DNA of 5,010 bases from JBGPBY01 sp041481485 (lineage in GTDB: Bacteria; Acidobacteriota; Terriglobia; 20CM-2-55-15), in contig JBGPBY010000538.1 in assembly GCA_041481485.1 (NCBI GenBank), positions 1-5,010 of the forward strand. The letters are read 5' to 3'. Positions 1 to 5,010 of this stretch are shown here, one piece after another. Positions within the stretch are counted from its first letter, which is position 1. The number at the start of each line of letters is the position of its first letter. Both the position numbers and the translations under genes were made by a program. The notes below the pieces were generated by a model that saw nothing but the letters and a program-made list of their open reading frames with translations, was not told the DNA's origin and ran no database searches.

Positions 1-5
1 CCCTC

Positions 6-220
6 ACTTAGTGCCCCATTACTTAAATACAGCAACGTATGTTCGAAGCTGTAATCGCGATTCCCCACTGTAGGGGCGGTCTATGACCGCCCACAAATTG
101 GAAGGTTTGCCCTCCTCGCAATTGTGGGCGGTCATAGACCGCCCTACAGTGGGGAATCGCGATTACAGCTATTGTGCCGCCCTAAATACGTGTGCGTATT
201 TATGAAACAGCCTACTTAGT
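6..220. mobile_element. candidate non-autonomous MITE-like element with flanking 7-bp direct repeat
   Basis: The 7-mer ACTTAGT occurs at 6-12 and again at 214-220, as a target-site duplication would. Inside it lie weak outer inverted repeats: 24-40 matches the reverse complement of 186-202 at 13 of 17 positions (TAAATAC and ACGTAT conserved, the four bases between not). Inside those is the strong inverted repeat 47-170. There is no coding capacity, so movement would need a transposase supplied elsewhere. The right outer repeat is also part of a local hairpin, TAAATACG / CGTATTTA at 183-190 / 195-202. The boundaries are an inference, since a 7-bp match in flanks of this size could be chance. 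The nested palindromes could equally be a REPIN-type element. Confidence 0.35.
47..170. repeat. near-perfect long inverted repeat with nested palindromes
   Basis: The left arm, 47-100, matches the reverse complement of the right arm, 119-170, along its whole length. The only differences are two single-base indels: one in the G run at 73-76 and one in the A run near 94-97. The loop is 18 nt (101-118). Each arm carries two smaller palindromes: AATCGCGATT (53-62 and 155-164), and GGGCGGTC/GACCGCCC around a 3-nt loop (74-92 and 126-144). The DNA or RNA could therefore fold either as one hairpin of about 52 bp or as separate short GC-rich hairpins. This design is typical of REP/REPIN or MITE elements spread through a genome. 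Assignment to a family is inference. Confidence 0.9.
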
Positions 221-276
221 TATCAATCCACGAAGAATAGAGCGCCGTAAAGCACGACAGATCCAGCAAGTTTCTT

Positions 277-370
277 GATCTGTCGCCGCTACGCGGCTTA
301 TTTGGTTTTTGAACTTAAATTCCACCGGCTCACGCCGGTGGCTAAGGGATCTGCCGCCGCTCACGCGGCT
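277..370. repeat. imperfect direct repeats forming short GC-rich hairpins
   Basis: A GATCTG(T/C)CGCCGC unit occurs twice in direct orientation, at 277-298 and 348-370, differing by one substitution and one inserted base. Each copy contains a GCCGC/GCGGC hairpin, with loop TAC (290-292) in the first and TCAC (361-364) in the second. Between them is a third, stronger hairpin, CCACCGGC / GCCGGTGG (322-329 / 334-341), also with a TCAC loop. Shared loop and stem composition suggests one family of small dispersed palindromes that has duplicated locally. No T-run follows any of them, so they do not look like intrinsic terminators. Confidence 0.7.
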
Positions 371-373
371 GGG

Positions 374-461
374 AGCAATTGGGGACAGAGAGCAATTTCC
401 TGCAAAACGCAATTGATATGCAAATGCATATTAAGGAAATCGCTCTCTGTCCCCAATTGCT
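374..461. repeat. long bulged hairpin (REPIN/MITE-like palindrome)
   Basis: The outer stem pairs 374-400 with 435-461 at 26 of 27 positions; the single mismatch corresponds to A393. The stem contains the core GGGGACAGAG / CTCTGTCCCC. An inner stem pairs 413-422 with 425-434, including perfect ATATGCA/TGCATAT and one G-T wobble, around a 2-nt loop. The right strand is therefore paired continuously from 425 to 461, while the left strand carries a single 12-nt bulge at 401-412. That pattern suggests an ancestral palindrome that later gained or lost 12 bases on one side. From memory, GGGGACAG-type ends recur in elements mobilised by REP-associated (Y1/RAYT) transposases; this link is unverified. 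It ends 82 bp before the dehydrogenase start. Confidence 0.85.
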
Positions 462-535
462 TCACAACGGGAATTTATTTCTCCAAAGTCGTCACACCCG
501 CCCGTAGTGATACGATATTGCGACTTAGAGAAACA

Positions 536-539
536 GAGG
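536..539 (+). promoter_or_regulatory. Shine-Dalgarno site for the PQQ dehydrogenase
   Basis: GAGG, within the purine-rich run ACAGAGGA, lies 4 nt before the ATG at 544. The spacing is a little short but usable. It supports this ATG as the start, which also places a complete signal peptide at the N terminus. Confidence 0.6.
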
Positions 540-543
540 ACCC

Positions 544-2739
544 ATGCGCAAACATAAAACCAACACCTTCCTTTTCCTTGTCTTGAGTGTTCTTGTCTCG
601 GCCGTAATTGCGGCTGGAGTGCAAAACCGCAAGGTGGATGACAACGCGCTGAAAAATGCCGGTAAGAGCAGCAGCGCTGAAGAGTGGTTGACCTACGGGC
701 TCAACTACCAGGAACAACGCTACAGCCTGCTCAAACAGATCGATGCGACCAATGTCAATCGCCTCGGTTTGGTGTGGACATATGAGATCGGCCTGGGCGG
801 CGGCAATCAGGAAGCGACGCCGCTTGTTTCCAATGGCGTTCTCTACAGCATTACCAATTGGAGCATAACCTTTGCAGTCGATGCGCGAACCGGAAAGCAA
901 CTCTGGCGCTACGACCCCATGGTCGACCGTGCTGCCACGCAGCCCAAAATCTGCTGCGGCGTGGTGAACCGTGGCATTGCCATCTACCAGAACAAGATCC
1001 TTGTGCCTGTGATCGACGGCCGGCTGGTTGCGCTGAATTCGTCCGACGGCAGAGAACTGTGGAGCGTGATGACCATTCCGCCGGGCGGAGACTATTCCAT
1101 GACGATGGCGCCGCGCGTCGCGAAGGGAAAGGTGATCGTCGGCAACGCTGGAGCGGAATATCCCGTGCGGGGTTACGTCACCGCATACGATGTCGAGAGC
1201 GGCAAGCAGGTGTGGCGGTTCTACACAGTGCCCGGAGATCCGAAAAAAGGTTTCGAGAGTAAAGCCATGGAAGACGCCGCCAAAACATGGAGCGGCGAGT
1301 GGTGGAAGTACGGAGGTGGCGGCACCGCATGGGACGGCATGGCCTACGATCCTGAATCCAATATGTTCTATTTCGGGACCGGCAATGGCGGCCCATGGCC
1401 TTCTGAAGTAAGGCAATCCAAGGGACTCGACAATCTCTACGTCTGCTCCATCATCGCAGTGGACGCAGACACCGGCGCATACAAGTGGCACTATCAAGTC
1501 GTGCCGGAAGACTCGTGGGACTACGACAGCGTGCAGCAACTCACGCTCGCGGACATCCGCATCAATGGCCAGACACGCAAAGTGCTCATGCAGGCCAACA
1601 AGAACGGATTCTTCTACGTCATCGATCGCACGAATGGAAAGCTTATCTCTGCAGAGCCTTTCGCGCAGGTGAATTGGGCGACCGGAGTCGATCTCAAAAC
1701 AGGCCGGCCAATGGTCCACCCGGATGCGCACTACACAAAGGAGAAAACGGTATCGATTTCGCCGGGGCCGGGCGGCGCGCATAACTGGGCGCCGATGGCG
1801 TTCAATCCCGAGACAAATCTTATCTACTTGCCGGCGACCGGCAGTGGCGGCATGTCCTATCGTGTTGCCGATACGTTTGACTACCAGCCGGGCCGCACGA
1901 ACATGGGAACATCGTTCGGTGGATTCGGCGGCCCTCCGGGGCCTCCCGCAGCGCCTGGCGGACGTGGCGCCGTACCCGCACCCGGTGCCGCACCTGGATT
2001 TGGCGCCGCACCCGCGCCTGGTGCCGCACCTGCGCCCGGCGCTGCCACCGGCGGCATTCTGGAACCGGGCGCCGCCATCGGAGCCGGCTTCAATTTTCCA
2101 ACCGGTCCCGCTCCTGCAGCAGCAGCGGTGACGCCGCCACTGCCGATGATCGGACCCAAAGATCCACAGGGAAATCTGTACACCGGAAACTGGCTAATCG
2201 CCATCGATCCTTCCACGCAGAAGGAAAAATGGCGCGTGAGTGGTGGCGGAAGTATCGGTGGTGGCGCCCTGGCCACGGCCGGGAATCTGGTTTTCCAGAC
2301 TTTGAATAACGGGCGGCTCCTTGCCTATCGCGCCGACACCGGTGAAAAACTGCTCGAAACCTCAACCAATCAATCCGGCGGCATGGGGCCGCCGATCACA
2401 TTCATGCTCGACGGCAAACAATACATCGCTGTGGCCGGCGGTTCCGGACCACGCGGAGGCTTCGGTGGCGGATTTGGACCGGGACCGGGAGGTCCTGGCG
2501 GACCAGGGGCTCCGGGCGCTGCCGGCGCCCGCGGAGGCGCGACGCCTCCGCCGCCCATTCCTGCACCGCAGGGAACTCCAGCGCCTGTGCTGCCTCGCCT
2601 GTACGTTTACGCGCTCGACGGCAAGGCTGAAAATCCAACACCCGTACCGGCTGCCGCACCCGGTGGCGGTCCCTTCGGTCCTGGACCTGGCGGATTTGGC
2701 GGCGCGCCCGCCGGCCCTCCAGGTGGCCGCGGGCAGTAA
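544..2739 (+). CDS. exported PQQ-dependent alcohol dehydrogenase-type quinoprotein
   Basis: This is a periplasmic or extracytoplasmic quinoprotein of the methanol/ethanol dehydrogenase superfamily, an eight-bladed propeller that oxidises alcohols with PQQ. Residues 1-24 form a signal peptide (KHK, then a hydrophobic stretch to about A24) with no lipobox or twin Arg. By motif alignment to methanol dehydrogenase the active site is complete: E90 and R143 for PQQ, the C137-C138 vicinal pair, E205 and N281 as metal ligands, W263 stacking under PQQ, catalytic D326 in WDYD, K353 and N414-W415. D328, two residues after the catalytic Asp, is the position occupied by Asp in lanthanide-dependent enzymes. 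There is no CXXCH, so it is not a quinohaemoprotein and needs a separate electron acceptor. At 731 residues it exceeds the usual 560-620 because of low-complexity inserts (about 457-536 and 634-683) and a Gly/Pro/Ala tail (about 697-731). The substrate cannot be read from sequence. The VanZ-like gene follows after 70 bp and may be co-transcribed. Confidence 0.93.
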   Translation: MRKHKTNTFLFLVLSVLVSAVIAAGVQNRKVDDNALKNAGKSSSAEEWLTYGLNYQEQRYSLLKQIDATNVNRLGLVWTYEIGLGGGNQEATPLVSNGVLYSITNWSITFAVDARTGKQLWRYDPMVDRAATQPKICCGVVNRGIAIYQNKILVPVIDGRLVALNSSDGRELWSVMTIPPGGDYSMTMAPRVAKGKVIVGNAGAEYPVRGYVTAYDVESGKQVWRFYTVPGDPKKGFESKAMEDAAKTWSGEWWKYGGGGTAWDGMAYDPESNMFYFGTGNGGPWPSEVRQSKGLDNLYVCSIIAVDADTGAYKWHYQVVPEDSWDYDSVQQLTLADIRINGQTRKVLMQANKNGFFYVIDRTNGKLISAEPFAQVNWATGVDLKTGRPMVHPDAHYTKEKTVSISPGPGGAHNWAPMAFNPETNLIYLPATGSGGMSYRVADTFDYQPGRTNMGTSFGGFGGPPGPPAAPGGRGAVPAPGAAPGFGAAPAPGAAPAPGAATGGILEPGAAIGAGFNFPTGPAPAAAAVTPPLPMIGPKDPQGNLYTGNWLIAIDPSTQKEKWRVSGGGSIGGGALATAGNLVFQTLNNGRLLAYRADTGEKLLETSTNQSGGMGPPITFMLDGKQYIAVAGGSGPRGGFGGGFGPGPGGPGGPGAPGAAGARGGATPPPPIPAPQGTPAPVLPRLYVYALDGKAENPTPVPAAAPGGGPFGPGPGGFGGAPAGPPGGRGQ
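1912..2151 (+). repeat. Gly/Pro/Ala low-complexity insertion 1 in the dehydrogenase
   Basis: Residues about 457-536 interrupt the propeller between the strand ending LIYLPATGSGG and the strand around NWLIAIDPSTQKEKW. The insert begins with Gly/Phe/Pro-rich sequence. It then repeats a PAPGAA unit several times (about residues 478-501), matched in the DNA by imperfect repeats of gcccggtgccgcacc-like sequence around 1977-2046. The translation stays in frame and normal propeller sequence resumes afterwards, so this is a real inserted surface loop and not a frameshift. It is expected to be disordered. Confidence 0.8.
2443..2592 (+). repeat. Gly-rich, collagen-like insertion 2 in the dehydrogenase
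   Basis: Residues about 634-683 lie between YIAVAGG and PRLYVYALDGK, two strands that are close together in the last propeller blade of ordinary family members. The insert starts with a Gly/Phe-rich part (SGPRGGFGGGFG). It then has six consecutive Gly-X-Y triplets (residues 649-666, with Pro at several Y positions) and ends in a Pro/Ala-rich stretch. Six triplets are too few to form a stable collagen helix alone. A flexible linker or contact surface is more likely. Confidence 0.75.
2632..2736 (+). repeat. Pro/Gly/Ala-rich C-terminal tail of the dehydrogenase
   Basis: After the conserved closing motif YALDGKAENP the protein continues for about 35 residues of almost only Gly, Pro, Ala and Phe, ending GGRGQ. 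Composition matches the two internal inserts. No sorting motif (LPXTG, PEP-CTERM or a terminal hydrophobic segment) is visible. Confidence 0.75.
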
Positions 2740-2809
2740 GGATCGGTCCACACTCTTTTGTTTTTTTCCAGAGTGAAGTTCGTGACTTGGATTCGCGTTT
2801 TCTGAAAGT

Positions 2810-3997
2810 GTGAGGCATCCAATCATTCACCGGACACATCGTTTTGAGACTCGATGCGCAGTACTCACATTGATGATGGTTGCGGTGATTGTCTATGGAT
2901 CGCTTTACCCATTCGAGTTCTTCCGCCCTCAGGACTCCATGGGTTCGCTGCGTGGCCTGTTATCGACGTGGCGAACCTGGACCGGTCGTGGAGACATCAT
3001 CTCCAACATCATGCTTTATGTTCCTTTTGGGGTATTTGCCGTTTGTGCAATAAACAAAATCATCAGGGCTCCCTTTCGAATCGCCGGCGCCGTTCTTGCC
3101 GGAACGTCATTATCCTTTGCAATGGAGTTGGCTCAGTACTTCGTTGCGGGCCGTTTTTCATCGCTGGCGGACGTGTATTGCGCCGCCGCCGGATCGTTAT
3201 TGGGAGCGCTGGCAGGCTGCGCGCTGAGCGGTAAGACTCAACTGGTTTGGCTCGAGGATTTGTCTGCGCGTCCATTTGTCGCGATACTGCTTGTCTGCTG
3301 GCTGGGCTATCGGCTCTATCCGTTTGAACCAGTCATCGACTTGCACAAATACTGGGATGCGTTGAAGCCGCTGATTCTGTTTCCCCAAATTTCCGCTCTG
3401 AGTGTCTTTCGTCACATGATTGCCTGGCTCGTGATTTCCCAGTTGCTGGACACTGCGCTTGGACGAGTGCGTGGCCGCATGGCTGTCGTATTGTTGTTTT
3501 GCACCGTGCTGTTTGCCAGGGTACTGATCGACGGTCTGTCATTGACGGCGTCCGAAGTCTGCGGCGGCGTACTTGGCGTGTCGATATGGCTGGCCGCGCT
3601 ATCGCGGTATCGGGGCCGGACGGTCCTTATCGCGGCAATGTTCGCGACCTCCGTCATCCTTCAGGGGCTGGAACCGTTTCAATTCAGCAGTGCGGCGCGG
3701 CCGTTTGGCTGGATACCATTTCGCAGCCTGTTGCAAAGTCCGATCAATACCGCCATCGTCTCGTTCTTCGAAAAAGTCTTCAATTACGGATGTCTGGTTT
3801 GGCTTCTGGCGCAAGCTGGACTTTCATCTCGAACCGCTGTCGCACTCGGCGGAGCACTTGTATTAGGGCTCCGTATGACGCAGGTATACCTGCCGGGACG
3901 GTCGGCAGAAATCACCGATTTCATCATGCTGCTGATCATTGCGGGAATCATGCACCTGCTGGGGACAGGCGCTAAATTTGGTGATGAGTTGTCCTGA
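2810..3997 (+). CDS. VanZ-like membrane protein with three tandem VanZ-type units
   Basis: This is an integral membrane protein with about twelve hydrophobic segments, in three groups of four. Unit 1 (about 25-140) is a clear VanZ domain: LYPFEF (32-37), the DIISNIMLYVPFG segment with N66, then E106, Q109, G114-R115, D121 and G128. Unit 3 (about 284-386) repeats it with LEPFQF (287-292), N325 and the exact spacing Q358, G363-R364, D370. Unit 2 (about 165-262) keeps LYPFEP (169-174) and an E249/G256 ending but has lost the Gln and Arg. Ordinary VanZ proteins are 150-200 residues with one unit, so 395 is long. The start is a GTG at 2810, the first start codon after the in-frame stop at 2783, with no clear Shine-Dalgarno; ATGs at 2873 and 2876 are alternatives. 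VanZ itself gives low-level teicoplanin resistance in enterococci, but most homologues have no known function, so resistance should not be assumed. The gene is 70 bp behind the dehydrogenase and converges on the next gene. Confidence 0.85.
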   Translation: MRHPIIHRTHRFETRCAVLTLMMVAVIVYGSLYPFEFFRPQDSMGSLRGLLSTWRTWTGRGDIISNIMLYVPFGVFAVCAINKIIRAPFRIAGAVLAGTSLSFAMELAQYFVAGRFSSLADVYCAAAGSLLGALAGCALSGKTQLVWLEDLSARPFVAILLVCWLGYRLYPFEPVIDLHKYWDALKPLILFPQISALSVFRHMIAWLVISQLLDTALGRVRGRMAVVLLFCTVLFARVLIDGLSLTASEVCGGVLGVSIWLAALSRYRGRTVLIAAMFATSVILQGLEPFQFSSAARPFGWIPFRSLLQSPINTAIVSFFEKVFNYGCLVWLLAQAGLSSRTAVALGGALVLGLRMTQVYLPGRSAEITDFIMLLIIAGIMHLLGTGAKFGDELS

Positions 3998-4003
3998 ACT
4001 CGA

Positions 4004-4876
4004 TTATTTCAGATGCTTGAGGAACTGTTCGTTTTCCAGGCAGATCTCGTCGATCAGCTCTGTATCGACAACGATGCGTTCTTTTAGTGTGACGGTCCAC
4101 GGCTTCGTATAAGCCTTGGGATCGTCGACAGTGATCTGGATTTCAAGATGACCGAAATCTGGACGGCGAATTTGTTCCCGCACTTTGGCCGACTCGGTGA
4201 CCACACTTCCGTTCCAATCGATCCACGTGTCGTCGCGCAATCCGATCGTGTCGATCACCAAAGTATCGCCGGACCATTTCGCGGATGAATATCCTTGCCA
4301 GCTCGGATTCGGATCCTCGGGTAACGGACGCGAGTCCGTGAATACCTGGCGGTATCCGGCATTCATCTCGTTGAGCACCACCAAAAGACCAGACGTGTGG
4401 ACAAACTTCAGCAGATGCGGCAATCCATATGCGCGAATAAAGTTATCCGGCAGGCAGCGGATGTGAGGGTCGTCTATTGCGAGATTTGCCGTACGCTGCT
4501 TGACGATAGGGATGAGCCAGGGTTGATACGGGAGCCCTCCGGGAAGATCGACACCGATATTCGCCATCTGTCGCGAAGCCGCGATTGCTTTGGGATCACC
4601 GGGACTGTCGTTTGGGCTCTGCGTTTCCCTTGGACCTACTGGATTGCTGGGGCTCGACAAGGCCCCTGTTGGCCGATTGGGTTCTCCGGTAGTCCAGATT
4701 CCGGAAAGGTCCGGCTTGCCATCCGCCAGCCGAGGAGCGGGAGCGGACATGTTGACGCTGCCATCGGCCTTCCGCGGCACTCCCACGGCAGAATATTTCA
4801 CCCACTGGGCGTCCAGATGGGTCGATCCCAGAAGAGCAATCAGGGTGAGCAGACTGAAAACAACGCAGCGTCTCAT
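4004..4876 (-). CDS. secreted protein of unknown function, PRLADGKPDLSGIW family
   Basis: I recognise a conserved family, common in Acidobacteriota and some proteobacteria, but no function for it. Residues 1-23 are a signal peptide (RR, hydrophobic core, then LDA before Q24), so the protein is exported. Family motifs follow in order: APRLADGKPDLSGIW (47-61), DDPHIRCLP (135-143, the only Cys after the signal peptide apart from C279), VLNEMNAGYRQVFTDSRPLPEDPNPSWQGYS (168-198), WSGDTLVIDTIGL (201-213), WIDWNG (218-223), and a C-terminal half of alternating hydrophobic strands ending CLENEQ (279-284). The middle resembles a beta-rich fold, possibly ligand-binding, but no catalytic set is evident. 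Length (290) and ending fit the family, so it looks complete. The stop lies 6 bp from the stop of the VanZ-like gene on the other strand. There is no Shine-Dalgarno before the ATG; see the candidate promoter at 4886-4914. Confidence 0.8.
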   Translation of the reverse strand: MRRCVVFSLLTLIALLGSTHLDAQWVKYSAVGVPRKADGSVNMSAPAPRLADGKPDLSGIWTTGEPNRPTGALSSPSNPVGPRETQSPNDSPGDPKAIAASRQMANIGVDLPGGLPYQPWLIPIVKQRTANLAIDDPHIRCLPDNFIRAYGLPHLLKFVHTSGLLVVLNEMNAGYRQVFTDSRPLPEDPNPSWQGYSSAKWSGDTLVIDTIGLRDDTWIDWNGSVVTESAKVREQIRRPDFGHLEIQITVDDPKAYTKPWTVTLKERIVVDTELIDEICLENEQFLKHLK

Positions 4877-4885
4877 TGGGCGAAG

Positions 4886-4914
4886 GATATATCAATACTC
4901 GCCATCTGTAGCAA
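4886..4914 (-). promoter_or_regulatory. candidate sigma-70 promoter for the secreted protein gene
   Basis: On the minus strand, TTGCTA (4914-4909) and TATATC (4891-4886) are separated by 17 bp, each matching four of six consensus bases. Transcription would begin only a few bases before the ATG at 4876, giving an almost leaderless mRNA. That agrees with the lack of a Shine-Dalgarno sequence in TATCCTTCGCCCA just before the start. The box matches are modest. Confidence 0.35.
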
Positions 4915-4965
4915 ACTTAGGGCTTGCGCAAAAATAACTTGGCAGAATGCCAGACCGGGATCTGA

Positions 4966-4993
4966 CCAATGTTCAAATCCCAATGTTCAATTC
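4966..4993. repeat. 14-bp tandem direct repeat
   Basis: CCAATGTTCAAATC (4966-4979) is followed directly by CCAATGTTCAATTC (4980-4993), identical at 13 of 14 positions. A small hairpin, TGGCA/TGCCA around GAA (4940-4952), lies just to the left. The repeat lies 50-80 bp upstream of the candidate promoter of the minus-strand gene. It could be a pair of binding sites or simple slippage; nothing distinguishes these here. Confidence 0.6.
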
Positions 4994-5010
4994 TTATCCG
5001 AACAGAGGGC

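Larger units (their letters stand above)
1..543. other. gene-free, palindrome-rich intergenic region
   Basis: No reading frame here looks like a gene. The available short frames run across hairpins and repeats and give unrecognisable, Arg/Ser-rich translations. The stretch holds a large inverted repeat (47-170), an 8-bp-stem hairpin at 183-202, three GC-rich short hairpins (285-297, 322-341, 356-369), a long hairpin (374-461), and then about 80 bp of ordinary leader before the dehydrogenase start. I found no convincing sigma-70 promoter for the downstream gene. TACGAT at 511-516 could serve as a -10 box, but no good -35 box sits at the right distance. Confidence 0.75.

Noticed and set aside
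183..202. hairpin TAAATACG/CGTATTTA as a terminator
   Set aside because: It has no T-run after the stem and no gene upstream in the window; it fits better as part of the outer inverted repeat of the 47-170 element.
212..412. 66-codon minus-strand frame in the upstream spacer
   Set aside because: It reads straight through the three short hairpins and part of the long one. The translation is not protein-like and has no ribosome binding site.
275..586. 103-codon plus-strand frame running into the dehydrogenase start
   Set aside because: It crosses all the spacer palindromes and overlaps the real start in another frame, with no domain or convincing initiation site.
475..1782. 435-codon open frame on the minus strand opposite the dehydrogenase
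   Set aside because: It lies antisense to strongly conserved PQQ dehydrogenase sequence with intact active-site motifs. Its translation is rich in His, Arg and Val with no recognisable domain, as expected from a shadow frame in GC-rich DNA.
1881..2276. minus-strand frame rich in Pro, Ala and Gly
   Set aside because: It is the complement of the GC-rich low-complexity insert, which stays open in several frames for compositional reasons. It has no start context or homology signal.
2751..2775. possible intrinsic terminator after the dehydrogenase (CACTCT ... AGAGTG with a T-rich stretch)
   Set aside because: The stem is only 6 bp and AT-containing, the loop is 13 nt, and the T-run lies inside the loop and not after the stem, so it does not fit a terminator.
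2362..2839. several minus-strand frames of 71-154 codons over the end of the dehydrogenase
   Set aside because: They overlap one another and the real gene, consist mainly of Arg/Ala/Gly/Pro, and arise from the repetitive second insert and tail.
2810..3997. glycopeptide (teicoplanin) resistance function for the VanZ-like gene
   Set aside because: There are no vanHAX-type ligase genes in the window, the protein has an unusual three-unit build, and VanZ homologues are widespread without a resistance role.

Overview
The window looks like a chromosomal segment from an Acidobacteriota-type bacterium, probably a soil or metagenome genome. This rests on gene content: a secreted PQQ dehydrogenase loaded with Gly/Pro/Ala tracts, a VanZ-family membrane protein, and a secreted protein carrying the 'PRLADGKPDLSGIW' signature that I associate with that phylum. 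No rRNA or marker gene is present, so the taxon is an inference. I see no tRNA, rRNA, CRISPR array, transposase gene or phage gene.

Positions 1-543 contain no convincing gene and are packed with palindromes. A near-perfect inverted repeat (47-170) has smaller palindromes nested in each arm. It lies inside weaker outer inverted repeats (24-40 / 186-202) and a possible 7-bp target duplication (6-12 / 214-220). Next come three GC-rich hairpins, two of them on a repeated 22-23 bp unit (277-370), and then a long hairpin (374-461) ending 82 bp before the first gene. This resembles a pile-up of non-autonomous MITE/REPIN-like elements.

Positions 544-2739 (+) encode an exported PQQ-dependent alcohol dehydrogenase-type quinoprotein. 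The adjacent Cys pair, metal ligands and catalytic Asp are intact. An additional Asp two residues after the catalytic Asp is the family signature of lanthanide-using enzymes. Two low-complexity insertions and a Gly/Pro/Ala tail lengthen it to 731 residues. It has no haem c site, so electrons must leave through a separate acceptor.

Positions 2810-3997 (+) encode a 395-residue polytopic protein 70 bp downstream, possibly in the same transcript. It appears to consist of three successive VanZ-like four-helix units, the middle one degenerate.

Positions 4004-4876 (-) encode a secreted protein of unknown function, convergent with the VanZ gene and only 6 bp from it. Its probable promoter lies almost against its start codon. 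The last 134 bp hold that promoter, a small hairpin and a 14-bp tandem repeat.

The two exported proteins and the membrane protein all act at or beyond the cytoplasmic membrane, but nothing in the sequence proves a shared pathway. The points most worth following are the lanthanide signature in a collagen-like-tailed quinoprotein, the three-fold VanZ architecture, and the palindrome cluster upstream.
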